DNA of 11,255 nt from DATJUC01 sp035502675. Its GTDB lineage: Bacteria; Vulcanimicrobiota; Vulcanimicrobiia; Vulcanimicrobiales; Vulcanimicrobiaceae. Numbering within the stretch: the stretch's first letter is position 1; each line of letters begins with the position of its first letter. The position numbers and the translations under genes are program-made. Under the pieces are notes generated by a model, which was given only the letters and a program-made list of their open reading frames with translations, had not been told where the DNA came from and ran no database searches. This document shows positions 1-7,812 of this stretch, in pieces. The stretch is from NCBI GenBank assembly GCA_035502675.1, contig DATJUC010000329.1, positions 1 through 11,255 of the forward strand, in the 5' to 3' direction.

Positions 1-1
1 A

Positions 2-424
2 AGCTTGACGGTTTACTACACGAAGTTGGACGGCACGACGCTCGGAAGCACGAGCGTCTCTTTACGTCCGCAACTGCCCGGTGAAAACGCCGGCGAGCAT
101 CGGCGCAACGTCGCGTTCTACGCCGCCGTCGAGGCCGTCGCCGGGCCGCCCAGCAACGTACAAGCCATTCGCTTTCCGCCCGGAACGCGCGTACTCGACG
201 CGCGCGTGACCGGGTCGACGGCGATCGTCGACTTGTCGAAAGACGTGGAACGGCAGCCGGGCGGGTCGTTCGGTGAGAACGGCGAGTTCAAAGCGCTCGT
301 CTATACGGTCACCGGCGTGCCCGGCATCGACGCGGTGCGCGTCACCGTGGCGGGCGAGACGTTGCCGACTCTTCCGGGGGGACACCTTGAACTCGACGAA
401 CCGCTCCATCGTTCGGACTGGTAG
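2..424 (+). CDS. GerMN-domain protein, C-terminal part (5' end cut by window)
   Basis: The frame is open from the window edge to TAG at 422-424 and gives 140 residues. The region from about YYTKLDG to the end looks like a GerMN domain: an alternating strand/helix pattern, a central FPPGTRVLDARV then AIVDLS stretch, an ALVYTVTGVPGIDAVRVTVAG stretch in two pieces (ALVYTVTGV, AVRVTVAG), and the closing GGHLELDEPLHR. GerMN domains occur in Bacillus GerM, a lipoprotein of sporulation and germination, and in many non-sporulating bacteria as exported envelope proteins. Their biochemical role is not settled. The in-frame TTG at position 5 lies inside the domain, so the real start and any signal or lipoprotein peptide are upstream of the window. 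The 3' end overlaps the amidase gene by 38 bp. GerM next to murI/racE is also the Bacillus arrangement, which supports an envelope or peptidoglycan role. Family assignment is fairly sure; function is inferred. Confidence 0.8.
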   Translation, partial: SLTVYYTKLDGTTLGSTSVSLRPQLPGENAGEHRRNVAFYAAVEAVAGPPSNVQAIRFPPGTRVLDARVTGSTAIVDLSKDVERQPGGSFGENGEFKALVYTVTGVPGIDAVRVTVAGETLPTLPGGHLELDEPLHRSDW

Positions 425-2327
425 CGCGCTCGCGCTCGCATCGATGCTGACGGCGGCGGTGCTGCCGTCACCGGCGTCCGCCGACCCGCCGCTGCTGGCA
501 ACCTATCAACAGCAGACGATTCGTTTTACGCAAATCTCCTCGTCCGCGCAGGGCGTCGCCGTCGGCGTGCAGGATCCCGGGCTGGCGTCGCTGCTGCGCG
601 ACGTCGGCGCGGTCGTCACCTGGAAGCCCGGCGATCGCTACGTGCTGATCACGACGTCCGTTCCTGTCGTCGTGAGCTTTGCCGTCGGCGACCGCCGCTA
701 CGACGTCGGTCCGGTCAGCCTGCAGGCGCGCTTTGCGCCGTACGAAAGCGGCGGCCAGGTCTACCTGCCGCTCGACGAAGTCTTACGGTCGCTGGATCTG
801 GCGCTGCGACGGGACGGCTCGACCGCCGTGCTCCAACCCCAGCTGGCGTGGCTCGACGTGCGCGCTTCCGGGCAAAGCGTCGACGTCGTCGCCCACGGCG
901 GAGCGCCATTGCGTCCGCGCGTCGTCGCAGAGACGCCGCAGCAAGTCGTCTACGAGTTCGACGGCGTCGGCACGACGCTGCCCGGGGTTCGAGCCGTCGG
1001 CACCGGCGGCGTCCGTACCGTGCAAGTCGCGCAAAGCGGAACGATTCGCGATCCGAAGACGCTGGTGACCGTCAATCTGGCTCCGGGAGCGACCCACGAC
1101 CCGCCGCGCAGCAACGACGATCGCGACGTCGTGCTCTCGTTTGCCGCGAGCGGTTCTTCGCCGCCGGCTTCGGTCGCGCAGGCGCCGAGTCAGCCATCCG
1201 GACCGAGCGCGCCGGCGACGATGACGCCTGCGTTCCAGCAGCAAACCGCGGCACCGGCGGCTCCGGCCGGTCCGGCGCAGGTCACCGGCGTCAGCGTGAC
1301 GCCGGACGCAGACGGTTACGCGATCTCGGTCGCGGTCTCGGGGAACGCGTCGTTCGAGTGGCACCGGCTGCGCGATCCCGACAACCGCTTTTGGGTCGAC
1401 GTAAAGAATGCCCAGTTGCAAGGGCCTCCGATCGACCAAACCGAGCCCGATCCGCTGGGCGCGCTGCGGGTGCGCCAGATCGATCCGTCGACGGTGCGCG
1501 TGGCGCTCTCGCTCTCTGGCCCGAAGGCGCTCGAGGTTTCGCCGGGCACCAGCGGTTTGACCGTCGACGTGGGCCGTAACGACGTCGCCGACGCGCCGCG
1601 CGCCGGCAGCGGGAGCGTCGGAACGATCGTCTCGACCGGCGAAGAAACGGCGTTGGTGACGCCGGCGCCGGCCGGCGAATACGCGCCGCCGGGCGACGAC
1701 TCCGGCTGGAAGTTCGGACCGCGCGGACCGTCCTACGTTCCGACAAATCCGCGGCTGATCGTCATCGACCCGGGTCATGGCGGCAGCGATGCCGGCTCTC
1801 AGCACGGCGATCTGTCGGAAAAGGACGTGAATCTCGACATCGCGCGCAAGCTGCGCGACCTGCTGGTCGCCCGCGGCTGGCAGGTGCGCATGACGCGCGA
1901 CAGCGACGTCGACGTCTACAAGCCCGACGATTCCGCGCACGACGAACTGCAGGCGCGCGACGACATCGCCAACAACGCCGGAGCGCGCATGCTGGTGAGC
2001 ATCCACGCCAATGCGTACGTCAACTCCGGGCCCTACGGAACGACCTGCTACGTGAGCAAACCGAGCGATTTTGCGCTGGCACGAGCGATCGAATCGCAGC
2101 TCGACGGGGACGGGACGAAAGACGACGGCATCGTCAAGTCGCATCTGTACGTCACGCTGCACGCGCTCATGCCCGCGGTCTTGATCGAGACGGCGTTCCT
2201 TACCAACCCGCACGATTACGACTTGCTCTCCTCGGAAGCGTGGCGTCAGAAAGTGGCGCAAGAGATCGCCGACGGCATCGGCGACTACGCGCAAGCCTAT
2301 CCCGTTCCCAACCAGCCGGCGCAGTGA
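387..2327 (+). CDS. Secreted N-acetylmuramoyl-L-alanine amidase (AMIN + Amidase_3)
   Basis: A zinc amidase that cleaves the bond between N-acetylmuramic acid and L-alanine in peptidoglycan; 646 residues. The TTG start at 387 follows a G-rich GGGGGGA (376-382) and gives a clear signal peptide: basic N-terminus, hydrophobic core ALALASMLTAAVL, and a likely cut after ASA at residue 32. Domains in order: a copper-amine-oxidase-N-like region (about 40-150), a first AMIN-like region (about 152-250), a Pro/Ala/Ser/Gln linker (about 251-298), a second AMIN-like region (about 299-396), another linker, and the Amidase_3 catalytic domain (about 456-635). Zinc ligands and catalytic residues are all present: H464 in DPGHGG, E478 in LSEKDVN, H540 in SIHAN, and E601 in LIETAFLTN. 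AMIN domains tether amidases to the wall or envelope, so the enzyme should act outside the inner membrane. Upstream in-frame starts exist from 273 but would destroy the signal peptide. The 38-bp overlap with the GerMN gene suggests translational coupling. Confidence 0.93.
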   Translation: MNSTNRSIVRTGSALALASMLTAAVLPSPASADPPLLATYQQQTIRFTQISSSAQGVAVGVQDPGLASLLRDVGAVVTWKPGDRYVLITTSVPVVVSFAVGDRRYDVGPVSLQARFAPYESGGQVYLPLDEVLRSLDLALRRDGSTAVLQPQLAWLDVRASGQSVDVVAHGGAPLRPRVVAETPQQVVYEFDGVGTTLPGVRAVGTGGVRTVQVAQSGTIRDPKTLVTVNLAPGATHDPPRSNDDRDVVLSFAASGSSPPASVAQAPSQPSGPSAPATMTPAFQQQTAAPAAPAGPAQVTGVSVTPDADGYAISVAVSGNASFEWHRLRDPDNRFWVDVKNAQLQGPPIDQTEPDPLGALRVRQIDPSTVRVALSLSGPKALEVSPGTSGLTVDVGRNDVADAPRAGSGSVGTIVSTGEETALVTPAPAGEYAPPGDDSGWKFGPRGPSYVPTNPRLIVIDPGHGGSDAGSQHGDLSEKDVNLDIARKLRDLLVARGWQVRMTRDSDVDVYKPDDSAHDELQARDDIANNAGARMLVSIHANAYVNSGPYGTTCYVSKPSDFALARAIESQLDGDGTKDDGIVKSHLYVTLHALMPAVLIETAFLTNPHDYDLLSSEAWRQKVAQEIADGIGDYAQAYPVPNQPAQ

Positions 2328-2337
2328 ACGCGCGTCC

Positions 2338-3153
2338 GTGATCGGCGTCTTCGATTCGGGTCTGGGCGGCCTGACCGTCGTCAAACGCGTCCGCGAGCGG
2401 CTCCCCGGAGCCGACGTTCTGTTTTTCGCCGATCAGGCGCACGTTCCGTACGGCGACCGCGATCCCAGCGAGCTGCACCGTCTGCTGGCCGCCAATCTCG
2501 CGTGGCTCGACGCGCGCGGCGCCGAGATCATCGTGATCGGCTGCAATACCTCGTGCGCGATTGCCGAGCGTTACGGCTGGCCGTCGACGCGCGCGCACGT
2601 GCTGGATCTCATCGACTCGGCTGCGACCGCCGTCCAACGCGCGGGTTTTCGCCGGATCGGCGTGGTCGCCACCGCCGCCACGGTCGCGGCCGGCTCGTAC
2701 GGCCGGACGCTGCGCTCGGCGGTTCCGGGCGCGGAGGTTTGGGAAGTCGCCGCGCCCGCGCTGGTTCCGCTGGTCGAGGCGGGCGCGCTGTACGGCGATG
2801 CGCCGCGAGCGGCCGTAGCCGCCGTCTGCGACGAGTTGCCGCGCGGCCTCGACGCCGTCATCTACGGATGCACTCATTACCCGCTGCTGGCCGAGCATTT
2901 CTCGGCGTCGCTGGGACGCGCCGTGACGCTCGTCGATCCGGCGGTCATGCAGGCCGAACGCGCGCACGCGCTGGCGGCCGCGCACGAATGGACCGGCGAA
3001 ACGGGGTCGACGCGCTACGTCACTACCGGCGACGCCGGGGTGTTTCGGGCTAACGTCTGCCGGATCATGGACGAATCGGATCCGTCCGTCGAACCTGCAA
3101 AGCCGCCCGTTCCGGCGGCAACGGCAATCGAGCCGGCCGAGTCTCCCCACTAG
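2338..3153 (+). CDS. murI: Glutamate racemase
   Basis: Converts L-glutamate to D-glutamate, the substrate of MurD, in the cytoplasm by two-base chemistry without a cofactor. The 271-residue length is normal. Family motifs are complete: FDSGLGG (residues 5-11), VPYGDR (36-41), the first catalytic cysteine C69 in GCNTS, and the second, C178, in GCTHYPLL with the neighbouring H180. A second cysteine, C73, follows the first motif where many homologues have Ser or Ala; this is not at a catalytic position. The last ~20 residues form a Pro/Ala-rich tail not needed for the fold. GTG at 2338 is chosen because it places IGVFDSG at the normal N-terminus; no good Shine-Dalgarno precedes it. Only 10 bp separate it from the amidase stop, so translational coupling is likely. 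Confidence 0.96.
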   Translation: MIGVFDSGLGGLTVVKRVRERLPGADVLFFADQAHVPYGDRDPSELHRLLAANLAWLDARGAEIIVIGCNTSCAIAERYGWPSTRAHVLDLIDSAATAVQRAGFRRIGVVATAATVAAGSYGRTLRSAVPGAEVWEVAAPALVPLVEAGALYGDAPRAAVAAVCDELPRGLDAVIYGCTHYPLLAEHFSASLGRAVTLVDPAVMQAERAHALAAAHEWTGETGSTRYVTTGDAGVFRANVCRIMDESDPSVEPAKPPVPAATAIEPAESPH

Positions 3154-3181
3154 CTTCGGCTGCAGCGGCAGATCTTCGAGA

Positions 3182-3203
3182 CGCGGGCCCAACCGGGCTC
3201 GCG
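3182..3203 (+). terminator. Possible terminator hairpin after murI (no U-tract)
   Basis: A nine-pair stem, CGCGGGCCC with GGGCTCGCG, closes on an AACC loop; one pair is G-U. It begins 29 bp after the murI stop and lies about 60 bp before the next gene's ribosome binding site. No T-run follows, so it is not a classical intrinsic terminator. It could be a mRNA-end hairpin, a factor-dependent site, or chance in GC-rich DNA. The rest of the 121-bp gap shows nothing else I can name, and no convincing promoter. Confidence 0.35.
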
Positions 3204-3260
3204 AACGCGCGCGTGCGCTTCGCGACGCCTTCTCATTTTGCGAGTACCATCGTGCCGGCA

Positions 3261-3267
3261 AAGGAGG
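3261..3267 (+). promoter_or_regulatory. Strong Shine-Dalgarno of the alpha/beta hydrolase gene
   Basis: AAGGAGG is a near-perfect anti-16S match, seven bases before ATG at 3275. It decides that start over an in-frame TTG at 3269, which is only one base from the motif. Confidence 0.85.
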
Positions 3268-3274
3268 TTTGCGA

Positions 3275-3967
3275 ATGCGTCGAGCCGATCCCGACTCGGT
3301 CGCCGAGGTTTCCGAAGCCGGCATCACCGCCGGGGGCGTCACGCTGCCCGCGTTTTTGGGCGTTCCCAAAACGGCCGCCGGACTGGTGCTGTTCGCGCAC
3401 GGCAGCGGCAGCGGGCGGCACAGCCCGCGCAATCGTTACGTCGCCGACGTGCTGCACCGCGAAGGCATCGCGACGCTGTTGCTCGACCTGCTCACAACCC
3501 AGGAGGAGGCCCTGGATCGTCAATCAGCCGAGCTTCGGTTCGACGTCGATCTCTTGGCCGAACGGCTCGTTGCGGCAACGCGTTGGGCCGGCGTTCAGCC
3601 GGCCTTGCAGCATTTGAGTCTGGGATATTTCGGCGCGAGCACGGGCGCCGCCGCCGCGCTGATCGCCGCCTCGCGGCTGCCGGGCGAAATCGCGGCAGTC
3701 GTCTCGCGCGGCGGGCGCCCGGATCTCGCGGGCAAACGCTTGGAGCACGTGACGGCACCGACGCTATTGATCGTCGGCGGTGCCGACGCCGTCGTGCTCG
3801 AGCTCAACCGCCGAGCCGCCTCGATGATGCGCGCTCCGCGCCAGCTCGTCGTGATACCGGGCGCGACGCACCTCTTTACCGAGCGCGGAGCGCTCGAAGA
3901 AGTGGCGCGACTGGCCGCCGCCTGGTTTCGCCGCTACTGCGCCGGGCACGCCAGAAAGAACGCGTGA
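3275..3967 (+). CDS. Dienelactone-hydrolase-like alpha/beta hydrolase
   Basis: A 230-residue cytoplasmic alpha/beta hydrolase with no signal peptide. The core is visible: an early strand and oxyanion region LVLFAHGSGSGR, the nucleophile elbow GASTGA with Ser122, an acid candidate D171 in IVGGADAV, and His199 in PGATHLF. The GxSTGAAAAL elbow, the VSRGGRPDLAG segment and the PGATHLF ending resemble a small hydrolase subfamily (dienelactone-hydrolase related, COG1073/COG0412-like) that is often found fused or adjacent to phosphoribosyltransferase domains. No such domain is present here. The substrate cannot be read from the sequence; an ester or thioester hydrolase is a guess from the fold. It stands alone, with 121 bp before it and a convergent neighbour ending four bases after its TGA. 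Fold assignment is strong; specificity unknown. Confidence 0.85.
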   Translation: MRRADPDSVAEVSEAGITAGGVTLPAFLGVPKTAAGLVLFAHGSGSGRHSPRNRYVADVLHREGIATLLLDLLTTQEEALDRQSAELRFDVDLLAERLVAATRWAGVQPALQHLSLGYFGASTGAAAALIAASRLPGEIAAVVSRGGRPDLAGKRLEHVTAPTLLIVGGADAVVLELNRRAASMMRAPRQLVVIPGATHLFTERGALEEVARLAAAWFRRYCAGHARKNA

Positions 3968-3971
3968 CCGA

Positions 3972-4607
3972 TCAGAGCGCTCCGACGTGGAAGACGTAGA
4001 AGAAGACCGCGACCGAGAGCGTGCCGAGCGCGGCGCCCGCCAGGACTTGCGCCAACGTGTGCGCTTTGAGGTAGACGCGCGCCCAGCACACCATCGGAAT
4101 CAGGACCAGAAACGGAAGCGGCTGGCGCCCGTACAGCAGCGTCAGTGCGACCAGCGGCGCGGTGATACCGACGGCGTGGGTGCTGATCTTCCAATATCGC
4201 GTGATGTACCCGACGACCAGCGTCGACGCGAAGTAGCCCAGCATCGCCGCGATCAGGAGCCGCGGGGCGTGCGCCAGCCACAGCGCCGCGGCGCCGGCGA
4301 GATAGAAGACCACGAAGACCGAGAAGACCATCTCGCGCTCTTGCCTCACCGACATGTCCAAGTCCGAAATACGGTCGCTGGCGTAGAGCCAAAAGACGTA
4401 CAGCATCGGGCCGATCGAGGTGAAGAAGGTCGAGAGAAAAAGCAGGCGCCAGAAATCGAGCGTGTCGCGGGCACCGACGTGCGCGAGAATGACGAACAGC
4501 GCGAGAGCGGTCAGAAACGGATTGAAGATCGTCGAAAGAATGCGTGCGAGATCGCGCCAGACCCGGCGGTTCTTGAGCGGAACGACCGTAGCGCCGGCGT
4601 CGTGCAA
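3972..4607 (-). CDS. PAP2-like integral membrane phosphatase with altered motif
   Basis: A 211-residue membrane protein with about seven hydrophobic segments: ~24-44, 52-76, 92-112, 117-135, 145-159, 163-180 and 184-207. PAP2 enzymes remove phosphate from lipid phosphates or isoprenoid diphosphates at the membrane. The family motifs appear in divergent form: basic residues after the second helix (SDLDMSVRQER, R88/R91), S142-T143-H144 for the usual SGH, and R177-x5-H183-x3-Q187 for R-x5-H-x3-D. The two histidines needed for the phospho-histidine mechanism are kept, while the last acid is Gln. A subgroup of bacterial PAP2 proteins ends HTxxQVxxGA in this way, so it may still be active. The TTG start is supported by GGAG (complement of 4615-4618) seven bases before it. 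Undecaprenyl or phosphatidyl substrates are possible; the sequence does not decide. Confidence 0.8.
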   Translation of the reverse strand: MHDAGATVVPLKNRRVWRDLARILSTIFNPFLTALALFVILAHVGARDTLDFWRLLFLSTFFTSIGPMLYVFWLYASDRISDLDMSVRQEREMVFSVFVVFYLAGAAALWLAHAPRLLIAAMLGYFASTLVVGYITRYWKISTHAVGITAPLVALTLLYGRQPLPFLVLIPMVCWARVYLKAHTLAQVLAGAALGTLSVAVFFYVFHVGAL

Positions 4608-4762
4608 CTTACGACTCCGCCGCCGCCCTGCGGTGCTGCATCTCGTCGCTACTAATGGCAGGAAGGGTCCGACTCCTGCGCGTGGGGCAGGCCGCTGCGC
4701 CCCGCCGGTCGTAGATTCCGCTTCGGATTACGACCCTATCGTGCTGCCGGTTTGGCCGGCAT
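4608..4762. other. Divergent intergenic region with four consecutive hairpins
   Basis: Between the minus-strand PAP2-like gene and plus-strand secG lie four inverted repeats in a row. First, GCAGGA/TCCTGC at 4658-4663 and 4674-4679. Second, GGGGC/GCCCC at 4684-4688 and 4699-4703. Third, GGTCGTA/TACGACC at 4707-4713 and 4729-4735, with an inner TCCG/CGGA (4717-4720, 4724-4727). Fourth, TGCCGG/CCGGCA at 4745-4750 and 4756-4761, ending two bases before the secG Shine-Dalgarno. No tRNA, SRP RNA or known riboswitch core is recognisable, and no convincing -35/-10 pair was found on either strand. It may be a structured secG leader, operator sites, or partly chance at this GC content. Confidence 0.45.
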
Positions 4763-4767
4763 AAGGA
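4763..4767 (+). promoter_or_regulatory. Shine-Dalgarno supporting the long secG start
   Basis: AAGGA lies seven bases before TTG at 4775. It supports the extended SecG rather than a short form from the in-frame GTG at 4940, which has no such site. Confidence 0.7.
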
Positions 4768-4774
4768 AACCATT

Positions 4775-5200
4775 TTGACTCCGTTACTCTTCGCCGTCAC
4801 GGCGGCTTCTAAGGTCGCGCCTCCGTCGGCGGCGGCGCCGGCGTTGCCGGCCGCGCCCAACGCGCTCGCTTCGGGAGCGCCGCACGCGCTGCCGTCGGGC
4901 GCTTTGACGGTCCCCCCGGTCGCGCCGACGCCGGCTCCCGTGCAAACGACGATCGCCGCGCACGCGCCGTGGCTGACGCACGGAATCGCGGCCATCTTCG
5001 TCGTCTCGGCGATCGGGCTGGTATTACTGCTGGCCGTGCAAACGACGAAACAAGAAGGCTTGACGGGATCGATCGGCGGCCGCGTCGAGTCGACGTATCG
5101 CGGGCGCCTCGGCGCCGAAGAGCAGCTCAAACGGATCACCGGCTTCGTCGCCGTAGTGTTCGTGGTGAGCGCCTTCATCCTATCGCTCACGGGAATCTAG
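4775..5200 (+). CDS. secG: Preprotein translocase subunit SecG with N-terminal extension
   Basis: SecG is the small auxiliary subunit of the SecYEG export channel in the inner membrane. The C-terminal half matches the family: a first membrane helix (about residues 70-89), the conserved cytoplasmic loop with KQEGLTGSIGG (92-102) and GRLGAEEQLKRIT (110-122), and a second helix (about 123-138). That core is about 75 residues, the usual whole length. Here it is preceded by some 65 extra residues: a short hydrophobic start MTPLLFAVTAAS that could act as a signal peptide or anchor, then an Ala/Pro-rich, charge-poor stretch. SecG's N-terminus normally faces the outside, so the extension would lie in the periplasm. 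The alternative start GTG 4940 would give an 87-residue protein of normal size but lacks a ribosome binding site. It appears to be the first gene of an operon with the two ABC ATPases. Confidence 0.88.
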   Translation: MTPLLFAVTAASKVAPPSAAAPALPAAPNALASGAPHALPSGALTVPPVAPTPAPVQTTIAAHAPWLTHGIAAIFVVSAIGLVLLLAVQTTKQEGLTGSIGGRVESTYRGRLGAEEQLKRITGFVAVVFVVSAFILSLTGI

Positions 5201-5208
5201 AGAGCTCG

Positions 5209-7248
<2,040 letters not shown>

Positions 7249-7250
<2 letters not shown>

Positions 7251-7290
7251 AAAAGCTGGGCGGCCGCATCTGCGGCCGCCCAGATTCTTG
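7249..7290. terminator. Bidirectional intrinsic terminator between oppF and H1-like gene
   Basis: CTGGGCGGCCGCA at 7256-7268 and its exact complement TGCGGCCGCCCAG at 7271-7283 form a 12-13 pair stem with a tiny loop. On the minus strand the stem is followed directly by CTTTTTT (complement of 7249-7255), a textbook Rho-independent terminator for the H1-like gene ending at 7303. On the plus strand the A-run precedes the stem and the weak ATTCTT follows, so it can also stop oppF transcription. The A-run overlaps the last base of the oppF stop codon. Confidence 0.9.
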
Positions 7291-7302
7291 GACTCGGAAA
7301 CG

Positions 7303-7647
7303 CTACTTCTTTTTGCGGGTGGCTTTGCGCGTCGTCTTGCGGGCCTTACGTCCCGCTTTACGGACGGCGGCTTTTTTCTTGCGAGCGCCCTTGCGCGTCG
7401 CTTTGCGCACCTTGCGAGCCACCTTTCTCCCCGCCGCTTTCTTCTTGCGGCCGCCCTTGCGAGTCGCCTTGCGGACTTTGCGGGCTACCTTTCTGCCAGC
7501 AGCCTTTTTCTTGCGGCCGCCCTTACGGACGGCTTTACGGGCGGCACCAGCGGCCTTGCGCACGGTCTTACGTGCTTTACGGCGGCCTTTCCGGCGAGGC
7601 TTTTCTTCAGCCATCGTTCCGCCGTTCATCATGGAATCGGAGTCCAT
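7303..7647 (-). CDS. Histone H1-like Lys/Arg/Ala-rich repeat protein
   Basis: A 114-residue, extremely basic protein: by my count 31 Lys and 24 Arg, so nearly half the residues, with no aromatic residues or cysteine. A short acidic and Met-containing lead (residues 1-15, MDSDSMM...MAEEK) precedes four 22-residue units at 21-42, 43-64, 65-86 and 87-108. The middle two are identical in protein (GGRKKKAAGRK then VARKVRKATRK) and the outer two diverged. RK pairs recur every 3-4 residues, as in a helix with a basic face. Composition resembles eukaryotic H1 tails and bacterial H1-like proteins (Hc1/Hc2 of Chlamydia, AlgP-type repeats), which bind and compact DNA; a nucleoid role is inferred. The ATG at 7647 has a perfect AGGAGG five bases upstream; an internal ATG (residue 12) is possible. 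Good promoter upstream, terminator downstream: a single-gene unit divergent from topA. Confidence 0.85.
   Translation of the reverse strand: MDSDSMMNGGTMAEEKPRRKGRRKARKTVRKAAGAARKAVRKGGRKKKAAGRKVARKVRKATRKGGRKKKAAGRKVARKVRKATRKGARKKKAAVRKAGRKARKTTRKATRKKK
7324..7587 (-). repeat. Four 66-bp tandem repeats within the H1-like gene
   Basis: Units on the minus strand span 7522-7587, 7456-7521, 7390-7455 and 7324-7389, each coding for 22 residues. The two central units are identical at the protein level and nearly so in DNA (visible as two copies of the CTTGCGGCCGCCCTTGCGAG-like block on the plus strand). The outer units keep the RK spacing but differ in the intervening residues. The period is an exact multiple of three, so unit gain or loss would keep the frame. 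Confidence 0.85.
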
Positions 7648-7652
7648 TCATT

Positions 7653-7658
7653 CCTCCT
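7653..7658 (-). promoter_or_regulatory. Shine-Dalgarno of the H1-like gene
   Basis: AGGAGG on the minus strand, five bases (AATGA) before ATG at 7647. It fixes the first of several Met codons as the likely start. Confidence 0.85.
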
Positions 7659-7716
7659 CGTCCCCCGGGGGACGATTAGCGTGTATTGGACAGCGCTTCG
7701 TCGGCGCTTTGAGCGC

Positions 7717-7745
7717 ATCATAAAGGATTTTAGAGAAGGATGCAA
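7717..7745 (-). promoter_or_regulatory. Sigma70-type promoter of the H1-like gene
   Basis: On the minus strand, TTGCAT (complement of 7740-7745) and TATGAT (complement of 7717-7722) are separated by exactly 17 bases. Each matches the consensus in five of six or four of six positions, in an AT-rich spacer that stands out from the GC-rich surroundings. Transcription should start near 7710, leaving a leader of about 62 bases. Confidence 0.8.
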
Positions 7746-7748
7746 ATT

Positions 7749-7778
7749 CGCGCGCGCACGCGTCACGCGCGCGCGCGT
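7749..7778. other. Alternating CG tracts with Z-DNA potential
   Basis: Two 15-base strictly alternating pyrimidine-purine runs, 7749-7763 and 7764-7778, sit back to back with one phase break at 7763/7764. Almost every step is CG or GC, with two CA steps and terminal GT steps. Such runs flip to Z-DNA under negative supercoiling. The tract lies between the divergent -35 elements of the H1-like gene (7740-7745) and topA (7783-7788). It also contains the direct repeat CACGCG-T-CACGCG (7757-7769). Confidence 0.65.
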
Positions 7779-7782
7779 TCCG

Positions 7783-7812
7783 TTGCCCCCATCTTGACCT
7801 CGGCGGTATACT
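7783..7812 (+). promoter_or_regulatory. topA promoter, leaderless arrangement
   Basis: TTGCCC (7783-7788) and TATACT (7807-7812) are 18 bases apart. The expected transcription start, about seven bases past the -10, is 7819-7820, which is the G of the topA GTG codon. No Shine-Dalgarno fits between the -10 and the start (CTAGGGCCC contains none), so the mRNA is predicted to be leaderless. Confidence 0.75.

Noticed and set aside
273..386. An N-terminal extension of the amidase from an upstream in-frame ATG at 273.
   Set aside because: It lies inside the GerMN coding region, has a shadow-like Arg/Ser/Pro composition, and would bury the signal peptide that begins at 387.
5..424. The GerMN protein starting at TTG position 5.
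   Set aside because: The frame stays open to the window edge and the start would fall inside the domain without a signal peptide, so the gene is truncated by the window.
783..2384. A 533-codon open frame on the minus strand opposite the amidase and start of murI.
   Set aside because: It is rich in Arg with no recognisable domain and lies antisense to a gene with intact catalytic motifs. Long antisense frames are expected at this GC content.
3154..3260. A promoter for the alpha/beta hydrolase with TACCAT (3245-3250) as -10.
   Set aside because: No -35-like sequence lies 16-18 bases upstream, and the -10 match is poor.
4608..4762. A tRNA, SRP RNA or known riboswitch upstream of secG.
   Set aside because: No T-loop or anticodon arm, no SRP domain IV core (GGAAG/AGCAG pairing) and no aptamer signature could be found; only generic hairpins.
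7324..7587. Possible CRISPR-like repeat array.
   Set aside because: The 66-bp period is contiguous, without unique spacers, in frame with a coding gene, and decays at both ends as internal protein repeats do.
7794..7799. TTGACC as the -35 element of topA.
   Set aside because: It is only seven bases from the -10 TATACT. TTGCCC at 7783-7788 with an 18-base spacer fits instead.
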